Shown here piece after piece: positions 1 through 8,173 of a stretch of 64,000 bases of DNA. Positions within the stretch are counted from its first letter, which is position 1. Each line of letters begins with the position of its first letter. A program made the translations under genes and the position numbers. Source of the DNA: Flagellimonas pelagia (lineage in GTDB: Bacteria > Bacteroidota > Bacteroidia > Flavobacteriales > Flavobacteriaceae); the NCBI RefSeq assembly GCF_003584135.1, contig NZ_QXFI01000031.1, positions 1 through 64,000 on the forward strand, in the 5' to 3' direction. The notes beneath the pieces are model-generated. The model did no database searches. It saw nothing but the letters and a program-made list of their open reading frames with translations, and had not been told where the DNA came from.

Positions 1-506
1 TCCACCCCGCCCGTGGGCATGATGCTCGTCCATGGCTGTGGCCCTTTTATGGCCTTTACGAACCCGGGGCCGTACGTGGAACCAGGGAACAGTTTGATCA
101 CCTCCACCCCCAGTTCCTCGGCTCGGTCGATCTCCGTAAGACTGCCACATCCCGGGCTGTACATGACCTTTCTCCGGTTGCAGGCCACGGCAATGTCTTC
201 CCGCAAGGAAGGCGTCACGATAAAGTTGGCCCCTAATTGCATGTAGAACGAAGCGGCCGCGGCATCGGTGATGCTCCCCACCCCCATGATCATGCCCGGT
301 AGTTCTTGGAGCGCATATTTGTTCAGTTCGGTGAACACCTCATGGGCAAAATCCCCTCTCGCCGTGAATTCCATCAACCTTGCCCCACCATCGTAACAGG
401 CCTTCAACACCTGCTTTCCCAATTCCACATCCGGATGGTAGAACAGGGGCACCATGCCCGTTTCCTCCATTTTCCGTGCCACCTCGATCCGTGAATATCT
501 TGCCAT
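1..506 (-). CDS. eda: KDPG / 2-keto-4-hydroxyglutarate aldolase (3' end cut off)
   Basis: Class I aldolase that splits 2-keto-3-deoxy-6-phosphogluconate into pyruvate and glyceraldehyde 3-phosphate in the cytoplasm. Translating the minus strand from ATG at 506 gives MARYSRIEVARKMEETGMVP and continues in frame to base 1, so the gene is truncated by the window and about 168 residues are visible. Family motifs seen are MEFTARG (equivalent to the E/R proton-relay segment), the Schiff-base lysine in VIKLFPG, and the phosphate-binding end PTGGV. It lies 49 bases downstream of the KDG kinase gene, so the two give consecutive steps of the lower Entner-Doudoroff pathway. The linker between them is unusually A/G-rich, with several GTAAAA repeats. 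Confidence 0.9.
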   Translation of the reverse strand, partial: MARYSRIEVARKMEETGMVPLFYHPDVELGKQVLKACYDGGARLMEFTARGDFAHEVFTELNKYALQELPGMIMGVGSITDAAAASFYMQLGANFIVTPSLREDIAVACNRRKVMYSPGCGSLTEIDRAEELGVEVIKLFPGSTYGPGFVKAIKGPQPWTSIMPTGGV

Positions 507-555
507 ATCGTTCTTTTACCCTTGTCCTTTTACTTTTACCTTTTTTACTTTTGTC

Positions 556-1605
556 CTATCTGGCCACCCTTCCGGAAGCATCGCCTCCCATCAGCTTTTC
601 GACCTCATCCACGGTCACCAGATTGGCGTCGCCCACGATCGTATGCTTCAAGCACGAAGCTGCCACCGCAAAGTTAAGCGCTTTCTGGTCATTGTTGGGC
701 CATGTGAGCAATCCGTAGATCAATCCGCCCATGAACGAATCCCCTCCCCCTACGCGGTCCACGATATGCGTGATCTGGTATTCCGGGGAAGTGAACATGT
801 TTTTTCCGTCATACAATACCCCGGCCCAGGTGTTGTGCGAGGCCGATAGGGAACCCCTCAAGGTAGTGATCACCTTTTTGGCGTTGGGGAACTTTTTCAT
901 CATCTGCTGGCACACGGACAAAAAGGCCTCGGCCTTTACGTGCTCTCCCTGTGTGGTGATGTCCAGTCCCTCGGGCTTTATCCCGAAATGTTTCTCCGCA
1001 TCTTCCTCGTTCCCCAGAATAATGTCACAGTATGAGGTCAGTTCCGTCATGATGGCCTCCCGGTCCCCTCCGTATTTCCAGAGCTTGGCCCTGTAGTTCA
1101 GATCGGTGGAAACGGTAAGTCCGTGCTTTTTCGCCGCCTTTACCGCCTCGATGCAGGCATCGGCCGCTCCCTGGGAAATGGCCGGGGTGATCCCCGTCCA
1201 GTGGAACCATCCCGCCCCTTCAAAAACGCTGTCCCAGTCCACCATGCCCTTCTGGATCTCCGCCATGGCCGAATGGGCCCGGTCGTACACCACCTTGCTC
1301 CCCCTGGAAACGGCTCCCGTTTCCAAAAAGTAGATGCCCAATCGGTCCCCACCGAAGATGATCCTGTCCGTGCCTACCCCGCGCTTGCGCATCTCCATCA
1401 GGGCACATTCGCCCAGGTCGTTCTTGGGCAACCGGGTGACAAAGTCCACGGGAATGCCATAATTGGCCAGGGATACCGCCACATTGGACTCCCCCCCGCC
1501 GTAGACCACATCGAAACGGTTCGCCTGCGAAAACCTTAAAAACCCCGGAGGGGCCAATCGTAACATGATCTCCCCGAACGTGATCACTTTTTTTGTCCCT
1601 TTCAT
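556..1605 (-). CDS. kdgK: 2-keto-3-deoxygluconate kinase (PfkB family)
   Basis: Ribokinase/PfkB-family kinase that phosphorylates 2-keto-3-deoxygluconate to KDPG using ATP. The 349-residue product has the N-terminal VITFGEIMLRLAPPG segment, the GGGESNVAVSLA sugar-binding region near residue 37, and the C-terminal anion-hole/catalytic motif GGGDSFMGG with its base Asp. Family members usually read GAGDSF, so the GG is a mild variant. KDG specificity is inferred from overall similarity to KdgK and from the adjoining KDPG aldolase gene. A hairpin with a T-rich tail lies between the symporter gene and this start, so kdgK-eda may have its own promoter or be controlled by read-through. Confidence 0.88.
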   Translation of the reverse strand: MKGTKKVITFGEIMLRLAPPGFLRFSQANRFDVVYGGGESNVAVSLANYGIPVDFVTRLPKNDLGECALMEMRKRGVGTDRIIFGGDRLGIYFLETGAVSRGSKVVYDRAHSAMAEIQKGMVDWDSVFEGAGWFHWTGITPAISQGAADACIEAVKAAKKHGLTVSTDLNYRAKLWKYGGDREAIMTELTSYCDIILGNEEDAEKHFGIKPEGLDITTQGEHVKAEAFLSVCQQMMKKFPNAKKVITTLRGSLSASHNTWAGVLYDGKNMFTSPEYQITHIVDRVGGGDSFMGGLIYGLLTWPNNDQKALNFAVAASCLKHTIVGDANLVTVDEVEKLMGGDASGRVAR

Positions 1606-1652
1606 ATGCTGTTATGTTAGTTGGTTCTTAAAATATCATTTTGTTTGAGAAA

Positions 1653-1689
1653 AAGAAGAACGTACTTGGGAAAGCGGTACGCTCTTCTT
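1653..1689 (-). terminator. Rho-independent terminator-like hairpin between symporter and kdgK
   Basis: Left arm 1653-1665 and right arm 1677-1689 form a 13-bp stem with one G-T pair and an 11-base loop. Read on the minus strand the stem is followed by a T-rich run. It sits 46 bases past the symporter stop codon and about 48 bases before the kdgK start codon, so it should end or attenuate transcripts coming from the symporter. Confidence 0.7.
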
Positions 1690-1734
1690 GAAAAACTAAA
1701 CTAACTCAAACAATCAATTCTTCTATTCTTTTGA

Positions 1735-2844
1735 TTAACTTTTTATTTCGGACACTACTTTTTCTGGGGCGCTTTTGTGCCAATAGGATGCCAGTATGGA
1801 CCCGGTAATGTTCATCAGCGGACCGAAAACGGCAGGCGCAAGCCCCATGGTGGCGATCTTGCCCAACGTATTGGCGATCCCCGAGGCCAATCCCCCGTTC
1901 TGCATGCCCACTTCTATGGATATGGTACGGGCATCCCGCTCGTCCATCCCCACCACCCGTGCGAACCAATACCCCAAGAAATAGCCGAAAAGGTTGTGTG
2001 CGAGTACCAAGAGGAGCAACATGCCCCCGATATCCAGCAGACTGTCCCTGCCCGCTGCGGTGATCACGATGATGATCAGGCCTATGGCCAACATGGAAAG
2101 CATCGGCATGATGTCATCCAACCATTTGGTCTTGCCGTGCAACAAATAGTTGAACAGCAACCCGGCACCGATGGGCAGGATGATCATCTTGGTGATGCTC
2201 CACATCATGGTCAGCACATCGATCTCCACGAACTGTCCGGCCAACAGTTTCATCAACAAGGGGGTGACAAAGGGCGCCAACAAAGTGGCTATGGAGGTGA
2301 TGGTAATGGACAGTGCCAGGTTGGCCTTGGCCAGGTAGGCCATCACGTTGGAGGCCACCCCGCTCGGGGAGCAACCGATCAGAACGATTCCCGCCGCTAT
2401 CTCAGGAGAAAAACCGCTGATGTTGGCCAGTACGTAACCGATGATCGGCATGATGGCCAACTGTGCGGTCACGCCCACCAATACCCCTTTTGGGGACTTG
2501 ATGATCCCCGCAAAATCCTTGATGCTCATCGATGTTCCCATCCCGAACATAATGATCTGGATCAACGGGATGATCAAACCAGTAAGCTTAAAGTCCCCTA
2601 TCCGTACAAAATATTGGGGCCAGTACAGGGAAAGGGCCACCCCTGCGAAAATGAGCACGGCAAAAACAAAACCCTTCAACATCTTATAACCATTGAAACC
2701 AATGGCCAAAAGCACAAAAAATGCAATGATAAACGGGCCAGCCCCTGAAATGTTTCCTTGAAAAGCCTGATAAACAAAAATCAACAAGGCCACTGCTGCC
2801 AGACCCAAGGATATGTTATGTAGAGTATTCTTTTTCAAAATCAA
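1735..2844 (-). CDS. Bile acid:sodium symporter (BASS/SBF) family transporter
   Basis: Inner-membrane secondary transporter of 369 residues. About ten hydrophobic segments can be picked out. The two signature stretches of the family are present: GCSPSGVASNVMAYLAK around residue 157, and SIEVGMQNGGLA near residue 310, which form the crossed helices around the substrate and sodium sites. Compared with a minimal BASS protein it has two extra N-terminal hydrophobic segments. BASS proteins carry bile acids, pantoate, pyruvate and other organic anions. The substrate cannot be read from sequence, but its place directly upstream of KDG kinase and KDPG aldolase genes suggests a 2-keto-3-deoxy sugar acid or a related aldonate. 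The family call is firm; the substrate is inference. Confidence 0.85.
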   Translation of the reverse strand: MILKKNTLHNISLGLAAVALLIFVYQAFQGNISGAGPFIIAFFVLLAIGFNGYKMLKGFVFAVLIFAGVALSLYWPQYFVRIGDFKLTGLIIPLIQIIMFGMGTSMSIKDFAGIIKSPKGVLVGVTAQLAIMPIIGYVLANISGFSPEIAAGIVLIGCSPSGVASNVMAYLAKANLALSITITSIATLLAPFVTPLLMKLLAGQFVEIDVLTMMWSITKMIILPIGAGLLFNYLLHGKTKWLDDIMPMLSMLAIGLIIIVITAAGRDSLLDIGGMLLLLVLAHNLFGYFLGYWFARVVGMDERDARTISIEVGMQNGGLASGIANTLGKIATMGLAPAVFGPLMNITGSILASYWHKSAPEKVVSEIKS

Positions 2845-2868
2845 AAGTTTTAAATGTTAGTTTCGTTA

Positions 2869-5064
2869 TTATTCCTTTAGGGCGAAGGCGATATAATCCC
2901 CACCTGGTTTTTGTCCCCGGCCTCCACCGGCGGCAATCACCACATATTGTTTTCCATCCACTTCGTAGGTAATGGGTGTTGCAAATCCCCCTGCGGGAAG
3001 TTGATGTTCCCAAACCACTGCTCCGGTCTTTTTGTCAAAGGCCCTTATTTTTTCATCTTTTGTCCCTGCGATGAACACCAATCCACCTGACGTCACTATA
3101 GGACCGCCATAACTTTCCGTACCTGTTATGGGTACTCCCTTTTCTGTGAGTTCCGGATATTCACCGAGAGGAACCCTCCATAAATATTCCCCAGTGCTCA
3201 AATCAATCGCATTAAGGGTTCCCCAAGGTGGTTTTATGGCTGGGTACCCATTCTGATCCGTTAACTTTTTCCATGTCTTGATGACATATTTGGCTTCATA
3301 CCCAAATTTCTTTCCTTCTTCTGCATCTTCTTCGCTTGCCGTTTTTTCAGGATTGGCCGTTTGGTGCATACCTGTGGGCAAATCCAAAATATAGGCAGCA
3401 ATAGCCCTTCTTCCTTCTTCGGGAATATGTTGAAATGAAGGCATCCTCCCTGTTCCCGATTCAAGCAACTCCAAAATCTGTGCTTCCGTGGACCGTTCCC
3501 CAATACCCATAAGGCTCGGAAACTCAGTGGTGCCCGTTCTATCCACACCATGACACATGGCGCAGTTCCTTTGGTAACGCTCTTCTCCCGTCAAAACCTT
3601 TTCACGCTCCTTGCTTCTGGTTTTGGCATCTTCCATCACCAAAAGCCAAGGGTCATCATTGGAGTTTTGGTAGAGAACACCGTCCAAATCGGTGGCATTA
3701 CCTCCCCACTCGGCCCCACCGCTGTACCCGAACATGATGGTTCCCTTTTCATTGGGTAAGGCAAACTTTTCATCTGTCCGATATTGGTCGAAGAACTCCT
3801 TGACATAGGCATACGATTCTGGAGACAAATCTGTGATGATATCCTCCGTAAAAACTTGATGCGACAACGGTTTGGGTTTCAAAGGAAACTTCTGTACCGG
3901 ATAGGGGTGTTCGCCTGGCAGTCCTCCTTCTGTAGGAACCGAACGTTCCTCCATCGGAAAAATTGAAACCCCGGAATCCCTTTCCAGAACATATACAAGT
4001 CCATCCTTACTTACTTGTACCACCACATCCAACTTTTTACCATTGTGGGTTATGGTCGCTAAATTGGGTGGACAAGGCAAATCCCTGTCCCAAAGGTCAT
4101 GTTGTACCGTTTGAAAATACCATTTTAGTTTTCCCGTGGCTGCATCCAAAGCTACCACACAGTTCCCAAAAAGATTCTTTCCTTCCCTATTGCCCCCATA
4201 AAAATCCGAGGATGCGGAACCTGTTCCGAAGTAGACCACTCCGCGATCCACATCCAAGGACATACCTCCCCAGCTATTGGCTCCTCCCTGTTCTTTGTAA
4301 GCCTCTTTTGGCCAAGTATCATACCCTTCTTCCCCTGGTCGGGGTATGGTATGGAATGTCCACTCTAATGCTCCTGTGATGATGTTGAAGGCACGAACGT
4401 CACCGGGAGCGGCGTTGCCTCCTTCGGAGACACTGGAGCCCGTGATGTACAAATCCTTGTAAACAATTCCCGGACTGGTGGCATTAACGGCCGAAGCACT
4501 GATATCCACATCCAAGCCTTCTGCCAAGCCTGTATGAAGATCTACCCTTCCTTGGGTTCCAAATGTTTCAATTGCTTTGCCCGTTCTAACGTTTACGGCA
4601 TGGAGGAATGAACCCGAAGTATAAAGAATCCTTTTATCTTCTCCTTTTTCCCAATAGGTGATTCCCCTACTGGCACTGATGTTGTACCTTCGACCATCCG
4701 ACATAGGTTCAAACTTCCAAAGTTCTTCCCCTGTGGCCGCGTTCAAAGCAAAAAGGTTAAGTTCTGGCGTTGTGCCATATAGTATACCTTCCTTTACAAT
4801 GGGTTGGCATTGGATGGCCTTTTGCCTTTTAGGTATTGCTCCATCTACATAGTCACGGGCATCATAAACCCATGCCACTTCCAAATTCCGGACATTTTCT
4901 TTATTGATTTGATCTAAAGGGGAATATCTTTTGTTATTTCGATTGCCTCCATACACAGGCCAATCCTTTCCTGTTTCTAAATCGATGTATTCATCCTTTT
5001 CCGTTTCCACGGCACATCCGAATACCATAAAGCCGACCAAAACCGACAACATCATTCTTTGCAT
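2869..5064 (-). CDS. PQQ-dependent dehydrogenase with inserted cytochrome c domain, lipoprotein
   Basis: A 731-residue quinoprotein resembling membrane glucose dehydrogenase-type enzymes, which oxidise sugars or alcohols in the periplasm with pyrroloquinoline quinone. It starts with a short hydrophobic stretch ending in VFGC, a lipobox with Cys17, so it is probably a lipid-anchored periplasmic protein. The eight-bladed propeller shows repeated W-docking-like units (ATGEELWKFE, ITGALEWTFH, ATGKLKWYFQ) and the segment HDLWDRDLPCPPNLA typical of the mGDH branch. A heme c motif CAMCH lies at residues 501-505, inside the propeller before the last blades, giving an on-board electron acceptor. Neighbours are sugar-acid enzymes, so the product is likely an aldonate or lactone. 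No PQQ synthesis genes are visible here. Confidence 0.87.
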   Translation of the reverse strand: MQRMMLSVLVGFMVFGCAVETEKDEYIDLETGKDWPVYGGNRNNKRYSPLDQINKENVRNLEVAWVYDARDYVDGAIPKRQKAIQCQPIVKEGILYGTTPELNLFALNAATGEELWKFEPMSDGRRYNISASRGITYWEKGEDKRILYTSGSFLHAVNVRTGKAIETFGTQGRVDLHTGLAEGLDVDISASAVNATSPGIVYKDLYITGSSVSEGGNAAPGDVRAFNIITGALEWTFHTIPRPGEEGYDTWPKEAYKEQGGANSWGGMSLDVDRGVVYFGTGSASSDFYGGNREGKNLFGNCVVALDAATGKLKWYFQTVQHDLWDRDLPCPPNLATITHNGKKLDVVVQVSKDGLVYVLERDSGVSIFPMEERSVPTEGGLPGEHPYPVQKFPLKPKPLSHQVFTEDIITDLSPESYAYVKEFFDQYRTDEKFALPNEKGTIMFGYSGGAEWGGNATDLDGVLYQNSNDDPWLLVMEDAKTRSKEREKVLTGEERYQRNCAMCHGVDRTGTTEFPSLMGIGERSTEAQILELLESGTGRMPSFQHIPEEGRRAIAAYILDLPTGMHQTANPEKTASEEDAEEGKKFGYEAKYVIKTWKKLTDQNGYPAIKPPWGTLNAIDLSTGEYLWRVPLGEYPELTEKGVPITGTESYGGPIVTSGGLVFIAGTKDEKIRAFDKKTGAVVWEHQLPAGGFATPITYEVDGKQYVVIAAGGGRGQKPGGDYIAFALKE

Positions 5065-5119
5065 TTTAATTCATCCAGTATTTGAAATTCAAACTATACA
5101 TTCCAAAACTTTCAAATTA

Positions 5120-5581
5120 TCAGCTGGGTAGCCTATAGGCCTGACGTGCCAGAAGCACCATCTTATCATTTTCATCCAACTGGAACACCATGATGATTCC
5201 GATATGCACCTTGGCCGGTTGGCCTGCATTTGTGGCATCGGCAGAAAGTATGTGCCTAACGATGGCGACATTTTCCGATATGTTCACACTTTGATTGTCA
5301 TTAGTAATGGACACAAACTGGAAGGATCCATTGACCACGTCATCAACAAATTCTGCCTTTTCCTGTATTTTTCCACTGGAGTGGCCATAGCTCAGGTTGG
5401 TAGCCGTTAAGGCATTGAGTGTGGCTTCGTCCCGTTCGATTACGGCATCATCAAACTTTTTAAGGGTCTGCAGTACCATTTCCTTATCCAATTGTTTCTG
5501 GTCCGTGGAAGAAGCACACGATGTGATGGCTATCACACCAATGAATAATATGATCTGTTTACTTATTCTTATCTTTCCCAT
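5120..5581 (-). CDS. SnoaL/DUF4440-like (NTF2 fold) lipoprotein
   Basis: A 153-residue protein with a hydrophobic N-terminus ending in the lipobox ITSC (Cys22), then an NTF2-like cone domain of the DUF4440/SnoaL type (LKKFDDAVIERDEATLNALTATNLSYGHSSG near residues 38-72). Such domains serve as small enzymes or ligand-binding modules. No catalytic assignment can be made. It is 7 bases from the stop of the RraA-like gene and close to the PQQ dehydrogenase gene on the same strand, so it is almost certainly part of the same operon. A role in handling the same periplasmic sugar derivative, perhaps a lactone, is inference only. Confidence 0.75.
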   Translation of the reverse strand: MGKIRISKQIILFIGVIAITSCASSTDQKQLDKEMVLQTLKKFDDAVIERDEATLNALTATNLSYGHSSGKIQEKAEFVDDVVNGSFQFVSITNDNQSVNISENVAIVRHILSADATNAGQPAKVHIGIIMVFQLDENDKMVLLARQAYRLPS

Positions 5582-5588
5582 AATCAGA

Positions 5589-6533
5589 TCAATAATTGTT
5601 CTTTTTAAGATGGTCGTTCAATTCGGCACGGGTCATGGGTAATTTGGCATCGGGATATTTCTTGAGCCAATCCGTAAAATCGGCTTTGATCTCTGGTGTC
5701 CATCTCGTGTCGATTTGACCTGCAGTATAGGTCTTCTCACGCAATCTTTGGAAACCAAATTCATCCCGAAGTGCCACCACTTCCGAAGAAATCACCAATT
5801 CTGCCACCAAGTGTGATGGTATAAAAATAGTTCCGTGTCTGTTCGCCAAGACCACATCGCCGGGCAACACAGTGGCTCTTCCAATGCGTATCGGAGCATT
5901 GATCGTGGTAAGCATTTGCTCTTGAAGGTAGGATGGATCTTCATCACGGTACCAGCCATTGAACCCTTCAATTTCTAGGAGTCCGCCCAGATCGCGAACA
6001 CCACCATCGAACACCACCCCGTTCTTGGAATTGGCATAGATGGCATTCCCCAAGTTGGAACCAATAAGGGTTCCGTCAATAATTCTTCCGTAGCCATCGG
6101 CCACATATACATCTCCGTTGACCAAAATTTCTATGGGCCAAGAATTGCTACCTCCAATGGTGTCCCTTTTTTCCTTGGCTCCCTGTAGTTTTACATATTC
6201 CTTTAGATCTGGGCGCAGGGGCACATATTGTGCGGTCACCACACGTCCGGTCATGACCCCTTCCGGATGGATGATTTTCCAGCCCCCTTCGTATTGGTTG
6301 TTGAATCCTTTTCGGCGGAGGTAGCCCCAAGCTTCCTCTATCCGTATTTTTTTCAGTCTACCCAACAGGGCATCCGATACTTTTGGCCTGCCATCGGAAA
6401 AACGCTCTCCCTTCCATTGATTGGTCAATGCTTTTATATACTCTGGGGACGAACCCACTTTTTGTGCGCTCATACCAAGTGTTACTACAAAACAGGCCAA
6501 TAGCAACATGTTTTTCATTTGATTTTTTTTCAT
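5589..6533 (-). CDS. Exported RraA-like protein (HMG/CHA aldolase fold)
   Basis: RraA-superfamily proteins include 4-hydroxy-4-methyl-2-oxoglutarate aldolases and oxaloacetate decarboxylases with a divalent metal. The conserved GGVRD signature (substrate-binding Arg and metal-linked Asp) is in VVFDGGVRDLGGL, and the preceding YVADGYGRIIDGTLIGSNLG region matches the family. I chose the ATG at 6533 (MKKNQMKNM), which gives a clean signal peptide ending near MSAQ; an in-frame ATG at 6557 adds eight residues. At about 314 residues it is longer than a bare RraA domain (near 160-220), with an added N-terminal segment (residues 25-110) and a C-terminal tail. Export of an RraA-like enzyme is notable and matches the other exported enzymes here. 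Substrate unknown. Confidence 0.78.
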   Translation of the reverse strand: MKKNQMKNMLLLACFVVTLGMSAQKVGSSPEYIKALTNQWKGERFSDGRPKVSDALLGRLKKIRIEEAWGYLRRKGFNNQYEGGWKIIHPEGVMTGRVVTAQYVPLRPDLKEYVKLQGAKEKRDTIGGSNSWPIEILVNGDVYVADGYGRIIDGTLIGSNLGNAIYANSKNGVVFDGGVRDLGGLLEIEGFNGWYRDEDPSYLQEQMLTTINAPIRIGRATVLPGDVVLANRHGTIFIPSHLVAELVISSEVVALRDEFGFQRLREKTYTAGQIDTRWTPEIKADFTDWLKKYPDAKLPMTRAELNDHLKKNNY

Positions 6534-6572
6534 TTTAGATTTAGTTTGGTTCATCAAAAAAATTTAATCAAA

Positions 6573-6603
6573 GCCCATGATCTTTAAAAAATTGACCATG
6601 GGC
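6573..6603 (-). terminator. Hairpin between RraA-like and dehydratase-like genes
   Basis: Seven-base arms GCCCATG (6573-6579) and CATGGGC (6597-6603) enclose a 17-base loop. On the minus strand the stem is followed by TTTGATTAAATTTTTTT, a T-rich tail. It lies between the stop of the enolase-superfamily gene and the start of the RraA-like gene, so it may partially terminate transcription inside the locus. Confidence 0.5.
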
Positions 6604-6649
6604 CTATCTTTAATTAACTAAACAACTTATAAACAACTTAGCTTCACTA

Positions 6650-8149
6650 CTAGCTATACGTTCTATCGTGTGACCTCAACTCGTCCCATTCCTTGGTTGA
6701 CTTAAAGAAGCTCTTATCGGTCGGGTGCAAGTGTTCCTTGACCACGTCTTCATTCAATTCAATTCCAAGTCCAGGAGCAGTCAACGGTACCGTGGCAAAT
6801 CCTTTGTCTATCATTTTGAATCCACCCACGGTTGTTACGAGGTCTTCCCACCATGGCAGATCCACTGAATGGTGTTCCAGTGCCAAGAAATTTTGGGTAG
6901 CCGCCGCACAATGTACGTTGGACATGAAAGAAACCGGGGTACCTGCTTGGTGCATGGCCATCGCAATTCCGTATTCCTCGGCATAATCGCCAATACGTTT
7001 GGTCTCCAGCAAACCACCAGATGATGCCAAATCAGGATGGATAATGTCCACCGACCTGTTCTCGATCAAAGGTTTAAAATCTTTCAACAAATAAATGTCC
7101 TCACCTGTGGTGGTAGGGGTTTCGATTGCCTCAGTGATGGTCTTCCATTGCTCGTGGTACTGCCATGGCACCATATCCTCAAACCAAGCCAATCGGTATT
7201 TATCCAATTTCTTGGCCAATCGGATTCCATTGTTCAGGTCAAAGTGGCCATAGTGATCGGTTGAAATAGGAATATCATAACCTACCATATTTCGGACATT
7301 TTCCACAATCTGGGCCAATTCATCCAACCCTTTCTCCGTAATCTGAATTTGGGTAAAAGGGTGCATGGTATTCCCATAGGACATCATGTTCCTACGATCT
7401 CCCCACTGGGCCAATACCCCTCTTTCATTTTCCCAGAACTTACTGTTTACCACGGTTCCCGGTTTTCCTCTTAGCTCACCGATGGAGACATCCATTTTTA
7501 ACCAAGTATAACCTTGATCCTTGGTCCTGTACTCGATCAACTTCTTTTGTTCTTCCGGGGAACTGGCTTCTGGAGTATCGGCATACATGCGCACTTTGTC
7601 CCTGTACCTTCCGCCGAGCAATTGCCAAGCGGGAACGTTATAGGCCTTGCCACAAATATCCCAAAGGGCCATTTCCACACCACAGACACCACCTGCTTGA
7701 CGTGCCGGACCTCCAAATTGCTTAATGCTCTTGAAGATTTTTTCCACGTTGCAAGGGTTCTCTCCTAAAATTCGGCTCTTCAGGAAGAGGGCATACCGTA
7801 CATCGGCAGCATCCCTGACCTCACCAAGGCCATAAATGCCTTGGTTGGTCTCTATTTTGATAATGGCCGTACCTCCCATAACACTGGTCAGTGCATAGCG
7901 CATATCCGTAATCTTAAGGTCAGAGGGTGCAGACATCCTATTAACTTTAGATGTGGTCTGGGCAATCGTGTCTTCAATCCCCAAGCCCATCATGCCGGTC
8001 ATGGCAATACCACCCAAAGCAGTCTTTTTCAGGAAATTACGCCTGTCATCCGTGGTCTTTGGATTGTCAATCTCAGCCTGCCTGGCCAGTTTGTAATCGT
8101 TCTCTTCTTTTTTGTTCTTTGCGATAATGTTTTTCAATACCGATTTCAT
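6650..8149 (-). CDS. Enolase-superfamily (mandelate racemase/MLE) sugar-acid dehydratase-like protein with Tat signal
   Basis: A 499-residue protein. Residues 36-42 read RRNFLKK followed by a hydrophobic stretch, a twin-arginine signal placed after about 35 extra residues. The mature part has the two-domain enolase-superfamily layout. Three barrel-strand metal ligands fit Asp298 (in ISTDHYGHF), Glu324 (in WFEDMV) and Glu350 (in TGEDIY). His400, in MAMHQAG, fits a catalytic base of the galactonate/mannonate dehydratase branch. The likely reaction is removal of water from an aldonate to give a 2-keto-3-deoxy acid, which fits the KDG kinase and KDPG aldolase genes downstream. Exact substrate cannot be fixed from sequence; a racemase or cycloisomerase is possible. 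A periplasmic location is unusual for this superfamily. Confidence 0.82.
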   Translation of the reverse strand: MKSVLKNIIAKNKKEENDYKLARQAEIDNPKTTDDRRNFLKKTALGGIAMTGMMGLGIEDTIAQTTSKVNRMSAPSDLKITDMRYALTSVMGGTAIIKIETNQGIYGLGEVRDAADVRYALFLKSRILGENPCNVEKIFKSIKQFGGPARQAGGVCGVEMALWDICGKAYNVPAWQLLGGRYRDKVRMYADTPEASSPEEQKKLIEYRTKDQGYTWLKMDVSIGELRGKPGTVVNSKFWENERGVLAQWGDRRNMMSYGNTMHPFTQIQITEKGLDELAQIVENVRNMVGYDIPISTDHYGHFDLNNGIRLAKKLDKYRLAWFEDMVPWQYHEQWKTITEAIETPTTTGEDIYLLKDFKPLIENRSVDIIHPDLASSGGLLETKRIGDYAEEYGIAMAMHQAGTPVSFMSNVHCAAATQNFLALEHHSVDLPWWEDLVTTVGGFKMIDKGFATVPLTAPGLGIELNEDVVKEHLHPTDKSFFKSTKEWDELRSHDRTYS

Positions 8150-8173
8150 ACTTTTTTATATTTAGTTTGATTT

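Noticed and set aside
1777-2748. A 323-codon open frame on the plus strand opposite the symporter gene
   Set aside because: Its composition (rich in His, Gln, Gly and Asp) and full overlap with a clear BASS transporter mark it as an antisense shadow; it has no family likeness.
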